In this document: positions 49,944-58,263 of the stretch, piece after piece
How the letters are laid out: each line of letters opens with the position of its first letter
Numbering within the stretch: the first letter of the stretch is position 1
Assembly: GCF_012933555.1 (NCBI RefSeq)
Contig: NZ_JABBPK010000001.1
Coordinates: 2,334,001 to 2,398,000 of the forward strand
DNA length: 64,000 bases
Source of the DNA: Niallia alba
Lineage (GTDB): Bacteria > Bacillota > Bacilli > Bacillales > Cytobacillaceae
Direction of reading: 5' to 3'
The notes under the pieces: generated by a model
What the model saw: only the letters and a program-made list of their open reading frames with translations
The model's database searches: none
Told to the model about the DNA's origin: nothing
Program-made: the position numbers and the translations under genes

Positions 49944-50985
49944 TAAAATCAGACAAGAATTAGATAAAATCGAGATACCGGATGAGTTACATAATCGAGT
50001 CATATTAGGGGTGCAAAAAGCAAAAGAAGATAATCAAATCCCTGTAATAAATAGCTCTGCAAGTATTAAAAAGCAAAAGTCGAAGCGAAAGAAAGTAATC
50101 GTAACTTGGATTACGGCAGCTATTTTAATGATTATACTGTACACCAGCTCTGGGCTTGTTTCGCCTACAATGGCAAAAATGATTTCATCTATCCCATATT
50201 TGGGTTCTGTTTTTCAATCGAAATCCATTATGACAGTAATTTATGAGGAACTAGAAGACAAAGGTTATGAAATAGAAAGTATGGGATCAACCTATGACTC
50301 TCAAAAAAAGATTACTATTAGTATTAAAGGTTCGGATTATTATAAAGAAGTAAGAGATGAAGTGAAAAAAATTGCTATAAGTATACTGAACGAAAAGGGG
50401 TATGATGCTTATTCTGTTGAGGTGGATGAATTTAAAGAGAGAACAGATTATGTCCTTAATGAAGAGGAAAAGGCAGAAAAAAAACTACTCGAGCAAAAAG
50501 TGGAAGAAAAAATGAAGCAGTTGGATTACAAATATGATATGGTTCAAGTCGATCCCACTGAGAATGCTATTTTTATCAATATTGTCGGGGACAAAAAATA
50601 TTTCCGCTCTATAGAGAAAGAGGTGGAGAAGGCTGGGCTAGAGGTGACAAATGAAAATAAATTTAAAGGTTATCGGATTCTTCCAACCAATACAACGGTG
50701 GAAGTAAGAGTTGCTGATAATATAGCACCAATCGAATCAGCAATTGTTGAAGGTTTATTATCTAAAAAAGAATACAAGGTAACAGGTGTAAGCTATAAAA
50801 GGGTACCATTGACATTTATTATTAGTACCTCCGAATTAAGTACCAACCCTACTGCAAAACAACTAGGAGCTGAAATTGAAGGAGAAATTGTGGAGTTTTT
50901 GAAGTCTGATGAAATAGTGGAAATACTAGCCAATGAAGAGTATAGTATTATTGTAAACAGTAAAGACAATAAGAAAATAAACTAA
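49936..50985 (+). CDS. Putative anti-sigma factor, DUF4030-like extracytoplasmic domain
   Basis: A 349-residue membrane protein: a cytosolic N-terminus of ~55 residues (ELDKIEIPDELHNRVILGVQ) that would bind the sigma factor, one membrane helix (VIVTWITAAILMIILYTSSG) and a large outer part with two similar halves (EVRDEVKKIAISILNEKGYD, KKYFRSIEKEVEKAGLEVTN) like DUF4030 proteins. Coupled to the sigma gene by overlap. Membrane anti-sigma factors hold the sigma until an envelope signal; the signal is unknown. Confidence 0.72.
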   Translation: MDNKIRQELDKIEIPDELHNRVILGVQKAKEDNQIPVINSSASIKKQKSKRKKVIVTWITAAILMIILYTSSGLVSPTMAKMISSIPYLGSVFQSKSIMTVIYEELEDKGYEIESMGSTYDSQKKITISIKGSDYYKEVRDEVKKIAISILNEKGYDAYSVEVDEFKERTDYVLNEEEKAEKKLLEQKVEEKMKQLDYKYDMVQVDPTENAIFINIVGDKKYFRSIEKEVEKAGLEVTNENKFKGYRILPTNTTVEVRVADNIAPIESAIVEGLLSKKEYKVTGVSYKRVPLTFIISTSELSTNPTAKQLGAEIEGEIVEFLKSDEIVEILANEEYSIIVNSKDNKKIN

Positions 50986-51026
50986 AAGAAATATGGGAAG
51001 TCACATCGACTTCCCATATTTCTTTT
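50984..51026 (+). terminator. Rho-independent terminator
   Basis: AAAAGAAATATGGGAAGTC pairs with its exact inverse across ACATC; the stem is 19 bp and ends in TTTT. Ends the sigma/anti-sigma operon. Confidence 0.92.
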
Positions 51027-51032
51027 AATCTG

Positions 51033-51251
51033 TCATATTTTTGTTGATTTATATAAAGATTTATATAATGCGGCATATTCAAAAGTGCCTCCATTATATT
51101 TTAGTCTTTCTTCCTCTGTTTTATCCCCTTTTTGTGCCATCCAATTAAGCTGTTTAGTATTTAAATCCCGCTTTCTGTATATAATCAGGTTCTGTGGCAT
51201 CATCATAAAAATTGCTTCATGAGACATCCACATTAGTAAAATTACAAGCAA
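51033..51251 (-). pseudogene. Membrane protein C-terminal fragment
   Basis: The frame holds one hydrophobic segment (ALLVILLMW) and a charged tail (RDLNTKQLNWMAQKGDKTEE, KYNGGTFEYAALY). No start has a ribosome site, and the frame is open a little further upstream as YAALSSLIGALLVILL, so it looks like the 3' end of a truncated multi-pass protein. Family not recognised. Confidence 0.4.
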
Positions 51252-51400
51252 TGCACCGATTAAGCTTGATAAAGCTGCATAAAAGTCTCATTAATCATTT
51301 AGTCGAATAGGAAATTATGGTAAATTAATCATCTGAAATTTTAACATACATAGTTAATTAAACATTTTATACAAATATTTAAGTCCGTTTGAATAGTTTC

Positions 51401-51452
51401 TTGACGAAGGACCCATTTTGTGACACAATAACTACCGAACGGTCGGTAGTTA
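51401..51452 (+). promoter_or_regulatory. Promoter with TetR-type operator
   Basis: TTGACG (51401-51406), 17 bases, CACAAT (51424-51429). Directly after it lies TAACTACCGA-ACGG-TCGGTAGTTA (51429-51452), a 10-bp perfect palindrome with the ACCGA..TCGGT core common to TetR-family operators of efflux genes. Likely bound by the TetR protein at 52142. Confidence 0.8.
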
Positions 51453-51473
51453 ATTGAAGGGGAGGTTATTAAT

Positions 51474-51812
51474 TTGAATAAGTATTGGCTCATGGTTTTT
51501 AGTGCAGGGATTGTAGAGGTTGCATGGGTTTCTGGTCTAAAACATGCATCCACTTTTTTAGAATGGAGTGGAACGATTCTCGCAATTGTCATCAGTTTTT
51601 ATTTATTAATATATACGACAAAGTATTTACCAATTGGAACGGTTTATGCGGTATTTACAGGGTTAGGGACAGCTGGAACAGTGATTGCAGAAATAATTTT
51701 ATTTAATGAACCAATTAATTTAGTGAAGATACTATTAATTTTAGTTTTATTAATTGGCGTGATTGGCTTAAAAATGGTAACGGATGAAGGAACGAATCAA
51801 GAGGAGGCTTGA
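51474..51812 (+). CDS. SMR family transporter, subunit 1
   Basis: A 112-residue four-helix protein of the small multidrug resistance family with the essential membrane glutamate E15 ([17 protein letters not shown]) and the [17 protein letters not shown] helix-3 signature. Start TTG behind GGGGAGG. The paired subunit follows 4 bases later and a TetR gene after that, the same set as B. subtilis yvdS/yvdR with yvdT. Paired SMRs export quaternary ammonium compounds or guanidinium-like cations. Confidence 0.88.
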   Translation: MNKYWLMVFSAGIVEVAWVSGLKHASTFLEWSGTILAIVISFYLLIYTTKYLPIGTVYAVFTGLGTAGTVIAEIILFNEPINLVKILLILVLLIGVIGLKMVTDEGTNQEEA

Positions 51813-51816
51813 GTAC

Positions 51817-52128
51817 ATGGCATGGTTAGCTTTAATTGCAGCCGGGGGTTGTGAAATAATAGGTGTTTTAAATATTAAACGTTTTACGATGAAAAAATGG
51901 GATGCGCTCCTGTATTTAATTATTGGTTTTATGTGTAGCTTCGCATTGTTATCATATGCGATGAAAACTATCTCCATGGGAACAGCATATGGTGTTTGGA
52001 CAGGAATTGGAACAGTTGGCTCTGCGCTATTAGGGATGTTTGTATATGGAGAACCCAAGGACGGTAAAAGAATCTTATTTATTTCGATGATTCTTGTTGC
52101 AGCAGTTGGTTTAAAACTAATCGCATAA
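51817..52128 (+). CDS. SMR family transporter, subunit 2
   Basis: A 103-residue four-helix partner: E13 in AAGGCEIIGVLNIKRF and helix 3 GTAYGVWTGIGTVGSALLGM, with the tryptophan that subunit 1 lacks. Start ATG behind GAGGAGG; the longer frame into the end of subunit 1 is not needed. The pair probably inserts in opposite orientations to form a heterodimer, as known for EbrAB and YkkCD. Confidence 0.88.
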   Translation: MAWLALIAAGGCEIIGVLNIKRFTMKKWDALLYLIIGFMCSFALLSYAMKTISMGTAYGVWTGIGTVGSALLGMFVYGEPKDGKRILFISMILVAAVGLKLIA

Positions 52129-52141
52129 AGGAGTGAGCGAT

Positions 52142-52720
52142 ATGAAAAAAGAAGAAATTAAAAAAGCGGCAATTAAGTATTTTTTACAAAAAGGATTTGA
52201 AGGAGCTTCCCTGTCAGAAATTGCAGAGGAAGCTGGAATAAAGAAAGCATCAATTTATTCTCATTTTAAAGGAAAAGATGACTTGTTTCTCGAAGTATTA
52301 AGGGAAGCAAAAGCAGAAGAAATAAAGCGCAAAGAGCATTTTTTCAAAAAAGAGAAAAGTAGCAATCCAGAGACTTTTCTTTACGATTATTTACTTTACA
52401 CAAAAAAGATGTTCCAAGAAAATGAAATAATGAAGTTCTGGCTAAGAATGGGATTTTTTCCACCCATGCATTTATATGATGTCATCCAAAAAGAGGTTAT
52501 AGAAGCAGAGCATTTTCAAGAACACTTAATTGGTCAAAAAAGTAGCAAGTGGATCGAACAAAAACAAATAGTCGTAAAAGATGCAAACACATTTAACTTA
52601 GCTTTTACAGGTATAATCATGGCAATCATGGTAGAAATCGTTTATTTTAATTCGGAAAGAAGAGTCGATGATAAATTAGAAGCATTGTGGGATGTTTTTT
52701 GGAAGGGTGTTTCGAAGTAA
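52142..52720 (+). CDS. TetR family regulator
   Basis: A 192-residue repressor-like protein: N-terminal helix-turn-helix KKAAIKYFLQKGFEGASLSE and IAEEAGIKKASIYSHFKGKD, then an all-helical ligand domain. Start ATG 52142 behind AAAGGAG. It is the last gene of the SMR operon and likely binds the ACCGA/TCGGT palindrome upstream, giving a self-regulating efflux unit as in yvdT. Confidence 0.88.
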   Translation: MKKEEIKKAAIKYFLQKGFEGASLSEIAEEAGIKKASIYSHFKGKDDLFLEVLREAKAEEIKRKEHFFKKEKSSNPETFLYDYLLYTKKMFQENEIMKFWLRMGFFPPMHLYDVIQKEVIEAEHFQEHLIGQKSSKWIEQKQIVVKDANTFNLAFTGIIMAIMVEIVYFNSERRVDDKLEALWDVFWKGVSK

Positions 52721-52805
52721 ATAGATTAGCAAATAAAGACGAAGAAAATAAACATGAATCTCATTAGTATCCATTTTTCAATTGAAAGCGAATAGGAGAA
52801 TTCAA

Positions 52806-53216
52806 ATGGCTCAAAAAAGACTTTTATTATATGGAATAATGTCTATTTTGTTTTTAATAAGTATATTTATTTATCAAAAAGTGACGGATGATACATATAA
52901 GGGAATGACAATTATCCCTGAACAGCAGAAGGATATTCCATTATATGAAGGACTTGAACCTACTGAATATTATTACAAAATAGATGGTGACCATTGGTCC
53001 AAAGTTTATGAATACTATTTAGAAGAGCTTCCTAAACAGGGATGGACCGTGGAATACAAAGGTACTGCACTTGATGACAATGATTCGGAAAATGATTGGT
53101 CTGGATTTTATTCTAGATGGAGAAAACCAGGGTTTGATGGGGAATTATCACTTTCAGCACATTATAATCATTCAGAAGATCAAACGGAAGTAATGTTTGA
53201 TAACCAACAAAGGTAG
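52806..53216 (+). CDS. Membrane-anchored conserved hypothetical protein
   Basis: A 136-residue protein with one N-terminal membrane segment (LLLYGIMSILFLISIFIY) and an exposed domain: PLYEGLEPTEYYYKIDGDHW, EYYLEELPKQGWTVEYKGTA, SGFYSRWRKPGFDGELSLSA. The WxKVxxYYxxxLPxxGW pattern occurs in other Bacillus membrane proteins of unknown function. Start at the ATG behind TAGGAGA. Confidence 0.6.
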   Translation: MAQKRLLLYGIMSILFLISIFIYQKVTDDTYKGMTIIPEQQKDIPLYEGLEPTEYYYKIDGDHWSKVYEYYLEELPKQGWTVEYKGTALDDNDSENDWSGFYSRWRKPGFDGELSLSAHYNHSEDQTEVMFDNQQR

Positions 53217-53226
53217 AGAGTACAGC

Positions 53227-53448
53227 ATGGATAAACGAATTACTAATGCTTATTTTAATGGCATGTTTGCAGTGACTTGTTTTCAAGGAAGTCATGATAT
53301 ATTAACACCAATCAAAATAAAGGAGCTGCTTCTAGGTTATATTCCTCATGTTAGATTGATGAAAATGGAAAATTATGGCACTGGACTGTTTAAGAGAAAC
53401 CATCTGAACTTAATAGAATTGCAAAAGATAGTATCTAGATATATGTGA
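53227..53448 (+). CDS. Small hypothetical, possibly alpha/beta hydrolase remnant
   Basis: A 73-residue protein: FAVTCFQGSHDILTPIKIKE, then GYIPHVRLMKMENYGTGLFK and RNHLNLIELQKIV. The order GxxD..IP....PH....E..GxG resembles the last third of an alpha/beta hydrolase (Asp and the region of the catalytic His, here replaced by Thr), so it may be a decayed fragment. ATG behind AAAGGTAGAG. Confidence 0.4.
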   Translation: MDKRITNAYFNGMFAVTCFQGSHDILTPIKIKELLLGYIPHVRLMKMENYGTGLFKRNHLNLIELQKIVSRYM

Positions 53449-53460
53449 AGGGGAATATAA

Positions 53461-53757
53461 ATGACTGAAATAAAAACACTTTCAATTCCAGACCCAATAA
53501 CTGCTCTGCTAGATAACTATGAGATGACTATTGAAAGGTTATATATATTTCATCGGTTACTACCAGAAAGGGATATAAAAGAGAATTCTTTGTATCGACT
53601 AGCTGAAGAGTACTATAAAGTTTTAAAGCTTGTTTCTAAAGAGATGTATAAGGATTATTCAGAGGAGTTGTTACCTGTACGAGAGTTCTTAGAAGAAATG
53701 TCCGAGAGACTAGATGATAATGAAATTCAGAATTTAAATAAACCATTCTTAGAATAA
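53461..53757 (+). CDS. Hypothetical protein (98 aa)
   Basis: Acidic, fully helical-looking protein (NYEMTIERLYIFHRLLPERD, YRLAEEYYKVLKLVSKEMYK, VREFLEEMSERLDDNEIQN). ATG behind GAAGGGGAA, close to the preceding gene. No signal or membrane segment and no family recognised. Confidence 0.5.
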   Translation: MTEIKTLSIPDPITALLDNYEMTIERLYIFHRLLPERDIKENSLYRLAEEYYKVLKLVSKEMYKDYSEELLPVREFLEEMSERLDDNEIQNLNKPFLE

Positions 53758-53951
53758 ATCTTGGAAACCAAGCCCTATAAAGTGTTTGCCTCTGCATTTC
53801 TTCTCGAGTATTGTTTTAACATTTATTTAAAAGAATCTAATGATAAAATTCTTTGTAACTATTGTGTTGCATGCCTGTAATAAATGAGAGACTTCTTATG
53901 TCGCAAACGGGGTATGTTAGTAAAACAGGGATATGGATTTAATTTTATAAA

Positions 53952-54258
53952 ATATAGAAGAAGTTTTAGGTGAAGAATTAGCAAAACTATTCTTTGGAGG
54001 AGACGATGAAAAAAATTTCCAGAACCCAATTACATAACATATCAGATAACTGGTTGGACGGAAGAATCGAATTTAGCATCAAAAGTAACAAGACAATTTT
54101 ATCATCTCCAATCAAGCAGTCAGGTTGATGAATGGGAAATAGAGACAGATAATCACCACTTTAAATTATTTTTGTCTCCATTAGACAACTTACCACAGAT
54201 AGTTTCTCCTCAAAATGAGTGGGTTGATTACTTATTAAATGAGATCGACAATTTGTAA
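53952..54258 (+). pseudogene. Decayed hypothetical gene
   Basis: First frame: IEEVLGEELAKLFFGGDDEK and NFQNPI, stop. Second frame from about 54028: YITYQITGWTEESNLASKVT, FYHLQSSSQVDEWEIETDNH and LFLSPLDNLPQIVSPQNEWV to TAA 54256. The two are joined by a one-base shift near 54030. It looks like a ~100-residue soluble protein; no family recognised. The flanks 53758-53951 and 54259-54473 hold no gene. Confidence 0.45.
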
Positions 54259-54473
54259 TGGAATACGCTTATTAAAGCAATTGGTGCTTTCCTTAAAATA
54301 AAAGGGATGCACTTATAGCATTAAAGATAAAGACCAGGTTAGTAAAAAAGGATATTTACATAATAATAACGAATTGTTGTTGAACAGAGTATAGAAGGAT
54401 AGTGGTAATAATGAAATCAGACCGTGTATAGACATTCAATAGTGACAAATTATATTTGCAGGGTGATAAGTCG

Positions 54474-55145
54474 ATGATAGGAATAAGTATAGCAACGAAT
54501 TGGGAATATAAAGCGACATTGGAATATTTCAGCATAAAAGATAGTGAACGTTTCGCTTATCCTTATGGTGAATATTTCATAAGAACAATTAATGATACCA
54601 AACTTGTTTTTTATAGTACCGGTGTAAGAAAAGTAAATGGTGTAGGTGGTAATCAGTATATGATTTCTAAATTTAATTTAACTAAAGTAATCGTTGCTGG
54701 AACATGTGCAGGAATAGATGATAAGTTCAATAATTTGGATATTTTTGTACCCGATAAAGCCGTTCAATATGATTGCACAGTAAAAGAAATCGAGCCTTTT
54801 ATTAAACAATCCTTCATAGTCGATATTGATCTATCGAAATATGGAAATGATTTTTATACCGGAACAATTGGTACTGCTGATAAAGCAGTAGTTATGTGGA
54901 AGGACTATTTAGAACTTAAAGAAAATGAAATAACAATAGCGGATACAGAAGCGGGGGCAATTGCTTATATCTGTGAGAAAAATGATGTTGAATGTATTAT
55001 TATTAAAGGAATATCAGATTTTCCAACAGATGAAAGAAACGCTGATAAATTCGAATCAAACATGGAACAAATTAATGTTTATTTAGAAAACACGCCCAAA
55101 GTTATGAACAAAATATTTGGCGAATATTTAAAAAAATTTATATAA
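54474..55145 (+). CDS. Nucleoside phosphorylase superfamily protein (MTA/SAH nucleosidase-like)
   Basis: A 223-residue protein: FYSTGVRKVNGVGGNQYMIS, VIVAGTCAGIDDKFNNLDIF, then TADKAVVMWKDYLE, ADTEAGAIAYICEKNDVECI and IKGISDFP. The TEAGA block (usually MEGAA/MEAAA) and the ISD aspartate are the base- and ribose-binding residues of 5'-methylthioadenosine/S-adenosylhomocysteine nucleosidases and purine phosphorylases. ATG behind GGGTGATAAG. IS4 copy 3 lies 8 bases after its stop. Confidence 0.78.
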   Translation: MIGISIATNWEYKATLEYFSIKDSERFAYPYGEYFIRTINDTKLVFYSTGVRKVNGVGGNQYMISKFNLTKVIVAGTCAGIDDKFNNLDIFVPDKAVQYDCTVKEIEPFIKQSFIVDIDLSKYGNDFYTGTIGTADKAVVMWKDYLELKENEITIADTEAGAIAYICEKNDVECIIIKGISDFPTDERNADKFESNMEQINVYLENTPKVMNKIFGEYLKKFI

Positions 55146-55152
55146 ATCTTTT

Positions 55153-56557
55153 CACTAGCGTCGCATAAACATTGACGGAATTTTCCGTTATTAATTATCC
55201 TTACTTTTGAGTAAAAAGAAAGATGATTAAACATAGGTAGTAAACATCCATTTTTTTACTATACCTTGTGGCGAGTGTGATAGAGACAGTGATTGGCTTA
55301 TGGGACAGTGTTTCCCCCTATTTTTCTCAACCAAATGTGTTCCGGTTTCCATAAAGCTGCTTTCAAATAACGACTAATTTGTAAGTACGATCGCTTACTT
55401 TTCGTGTTCCGTTGAGCCAGTACATTCAAGCAATAGACGATCATCGCTATATACACTTGGTTGTGCACAGCTTGTTCACTCTGTCCAAAGAATTTTTTGA
55501 TATTCAAATGCTGTTTCATCCATTTGAAAAACAGTTCAATGGCCCACCGTGATTTGTAAAGTTCAGCGATTTCATCCGCACTTAAATCAAAACGATTCGT
55601 TAACAAGTGTAGCTCATTTCCTTTTGTATCCCATACTTTGATCAAACGGAAAACATTCTCCGATCGATTTTGTGTGGTTCCAATGACGACCATCTCATCC
55701 GATAACACAGAAGAATCTTCTGGTAACGAGAGTGTTTCAAGGCTACGTACAACCGCATTTTTACGCAGTCGAGAGACGAAGAAATAGCCTTCATCTGTCA
55801 TGCGATCGAATCGTTCATAGTCCAAGTATCCACGATCAAACACATACATGCATTCTTTGTCATCGACCAGGATCTCAAGCTGGCCTCGGTCATGTTCGTT
55901 GGCATTTGTAAGCACGGATTGATCTGGATAGGAATGACCTTTTTCCATAAATACGAGGCGTAGATGGAGCTTCACACCAGATTTGGTTTTTCGAAATTTT
56001 GCCCACTTATGGTTGTTCAAGTTTAATGGTAATGTACTGGAATCAATAATTTTAAGAGGTGTTGTCGTTTTTCGTCTCGCTTGAAAATCAGTCTTCCGAT
56101 GAATTTGCTTGACTAAATCAAGAAAAATAGTTTGGAAAAACTCCGTTGGAACCAGATTTAATCGCCTACCCAGTTGAGAGAAACTAATGGAATCAAGTTG
56201 AGTGGCGTTTTGTAATTCTTCTGAAAACACGCAATCACTTAATGCACGCAAACTCTCCGTTTCATGGAGTTGTGCATATAGTAGTAATTTCAAAAAGGAA
56301 GTCATATGCAGCTTCTTCGTATAGTAATTTAATTGATAGTTTTTCACTTGTTCCTCTAACAAATTGTTGGAAATAGGTGAAAGCCATTGTTCAAATGATG
56401 TTTTTCGTGTAAACTTATCCATGCGTTAGTCCTTTATTTTGGATTTGGATAGGTTACTACCACCAACCCATTATAAAGGCTTTTTTTATAGAAAAGTTTA
56501 TTTGCGGAAAATTTAATTTATTTAGCTATGTTGAATTATTTTAATGCGACACTAGTG
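55153..56557 (-). mobile_element. IS4-family insertion sequence, copy 3, diverged (1405 bp)
   Basis: Ends CACTAGCGTCGCAT at the left and ATGCGACACTAGTG at the right, 9-bp duplication AAATCTTTT (55144-55152, 56558-56566). The left duplication overlaps the stop codon of the nucleosidase gene. Related to but clearly diverged from copies 1 and 2. Confidence 0.95.
55298..56422 (-). CDS. IS4-family transposase
   Basis: A 374-residue protein of the same type as the other two (FTRKTSFEQWLSPISNNLLE, KIIDSSTLPLNLNNHKWAKF, VFDRGYLDYERFDRMTDEGY, YREK block YKSRWAIELFFKWMK), with a short insertion RKTDFQARRKTT and many substitutions. The frame is intact. The start ATG follows AAAGGAC. Confidence 0.95.
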   Translation of the reverse strand: MDKFTRKTSFEQWLSPISNNLLEEQVKNYQLNYYTKKLHMTSFLKLLLYAQLHETESLRALSDCVFSEELQNATQLDSISFSQLGRRLNLVPTEFFQTIFLDLVKQIHRKTDFQARRKTTTPLKIIDSSTLPLNLNNHKWAKFRKTKSGVKLHLRLVFMEKGHSYPDQSVLTNANEHDRGQLEILVDDKECMYVFDRGYLDYERFDRMTDEGYFFVSRLRKNAVVRSLETLSLPEDSSVLSDEMVVIGTTQNRSENVFRLIKVWDTKGNELHLLTNRFDLSADEIAELYKSRWAIELFFKWMKQHLNIKKFFGQSEQAVHNQVYIAMIVYCLNVLAQRNTKSKRSYLQISRYLKAALWKPEHIWLRKIGGNTVP

Positions 56558-56733
56558 AAATCTTTTTAAAGTTAGACCATTTGAGATATTTATAAATTGA
56601 TGAGTTGGAACTTTCTCCTCGTAATATGTGGGTTATTTTACAAGTTGCATAATTCTATTTGATGACGAGAAGCTTCGTATAGACGCTAATCAAAACAAAA
56701 AGAATTTTTTGAAGGAAGGAGTTGGGTAAAGGG

Positions 56734-56943
56734 ATGAATCAACACAAAGAAGAAAAATTAGAAAAACAAAAAATAGTTCAAGAACTTTATAGAGAAAGAG
56801 TACAACAAAATAGAGAAGCTAAAAATGATAACCGAGTTGGTAAAGCGTTTGTAAACCTTTGCATTGTTATGTTTTTGGTTTTTACAGTAATGGGGATCTT
56901 GTTTGACTGGGGAGTTAAAGTGCCGCGGATTTTTGGGATTTAG
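56734..56943 (+). CDS. Small single-TM protein (69 aa)
   Basis: A highly charged N-terminal helix (HKEEKLEKQKIVQELYRERV, QQNREAKNDNR) and one C-terminal membrane segment (VNLCIVMFLVFTVMGILFDW). ATG 56734 has GGAAGGAG 12 bases upstream; the TTG at 56722 abuts that site and is less likely. Function unknown. Confidence 0.5.
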   Translation: MNQHKEEKLEKQKIVQELYRERVQQNREAKNDNRVGKAFVNLCIVMFLVFTVMGILFDWGVKVPRIFGI

Positions 56944-57019
56944 ACATAAAAATACAGCAATACTTACTTGGTGCTTTAAATAATGATATAAGAGAAATAA
57001 AGGAAACGCGAGGAGTTAG

Positions 57020-57572
57020 ATGAACCACATCGGATTGGATTTTGATGATACACTTGTTGATATGAGAAAATCGATTGTACAGCTTTTAAATAAAATACAT
57101 AACCAAGATTTAAATTACGAGGAAATGGTAGAGTATGCAGTTTCGGATTTATATGGGTATTCCTTTGAAGCATTTTTAGATTTTTTTACAAAAACCAAAA
57201 GGTACTGCATTTAGCTAAACCGTATCCATTTATAATCGATGTTCTTAGTGAACTAAGCAAAACTTCAAAACTATCAATAATGACGGGAAGACCGAAAGCT
57301 TGGATGAATTCAGCGGAACTCTGGATTGTTAAACATAAGCTGCCATAGATGATATAATATGTGCTTCAGAATATAAAAATGGTAAACCTGAATGTGCTTT
57401 AATTCATAATGTCACTCTATTTATTGAAGACAATCCTTCCCATGCATTAGCTGTTACGAATAGTGGAATGGATGTATGGCTACTTGATAAGCCATATAAC
57501 CGAATATCTAATCATGAACGAATAACGAGAGTAAAAGACTGGAAAGAGATAGACACTTTGTTATTAAGGTAA
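57020..57572 (+). pseudogene. HAD-type 5' nucleotidase, two frameshifts
   Basis: Frame 1: IGLDFDDTLVDMRKSIVQLL (HAD motif I) to EAFLDFFTK, leaving frame at the T7 run 57181-57187. Frame 2: LHLAKPYPFIIDVLSELSKT, LSIMTGRPKAWMNSAELW (motif II), leaving at 57343-57348. Frame 3: DDIICASEYKNGKPECA (motif III lysine), TLFIEDNPSHALAVTNSGMD (motif IV), VWLLDKPYNRISN to TAA 57570. All motifs are present, so two one-base corrections would give an intact ~184-residue enzyme of the NT5C/YqfW-like nucleotidases. ATG behind GCGAGGAG. Confidence 0.75.
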
Positions 57573-57870
57573 AGGTTTTATAACAAACTAATGGAAAATA
57601 AATTCTATAAGTTAATTAATAAACACTCATCCTTAATCCAGCAACTACCTCTTCATGATGGATCATACACTCTTTTATAGATAACACTGCAAAATAAGAC
57701 AATGGAGGTAGATCTTCTACTATAGAATCATTTTACAATCATCCTTATTATTATTCTGGTTGAGAAAGATATTTTGGAAAATAAAATAAAAAAAGTTTAA
57801 TGAATAAGCTGTGTCTGTTATTAATTGTAATGAATTCTTCATCGTGATCCTCCTAATTCCAAAAATGTAT
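57573..57870 (+). other. Non-coding stretch with coding relic
   Basis: From 57591 a frame reads MENKFYKLINKHSSLIQQLP and LHDGSYTLL before a stop, without a ribosome site, possibly an old gene start. TTTTAGGAGG-type site on the minus strand (GGAGGATCACGATG) is near the end. Nothing else seen. Confidence 0.3.
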
Positions 57871-58263
57871 TCAATGTTTATTCATCATTTTTTGAAGTAA
57901 AATTGAATCAACGATCCAAAAAAGGAATGCGCACATAATAAATAGGAAATAAAATTCTGAGGAGTGAAAAGGATTTTTTATACCGAAAATCATTGCCACA
58001 ATGCCTGTTATCACCCCCGAAAAAACATTATAGATAGCAAGGTAGAGAATACTAAATTTCTTAGGCCGTTGATTTAAGAAAATCTGCAGAGGTGACGCGA
58101 TAACTAGATAAAAGCAAAAGAAAATGCAAGTGAAGATTAGTATTCCAAAAAAACTAAAATAGGGTGAACCAATAAGTTGAAGCATACTAACGAAAATAGC
58201 GGAAATAAGGGAAGTAAGTAACGAGCGAGCAATCATATCAATATCTACACTTTTTAATTTCAT
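57871..58263 (-). CDS. Four-TM membrane protein (130 aa)
   Basis: Hydrophobic segments SLLTSLISAIFVSMLQLIG, FFGILIFTCIFFCFYLVIAS, IYNVFSGVITGIVAMIFGI and FYFLFIMCAFLFWIVDSILL. Its start overlaps the stop of the alpha/beta hydrolase gene upstream (ATGA), so the two are translated together. Function unknown; the pairing suggests a membrane partner for the hydrolase. Confidence 0.65.
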   Translation of the reverse strand: MKLKSVDIDMIARSLLTSLISAIFVSMLQLIGSPYFSFFGILIFTCIFFCFYLVIASPLQIFLNQRPKKFSILYLAIYNVFSGVITGIVAMIFGIKNPFHSSEFYFLFIMCAFLFWIVDSILLQKMMNKH

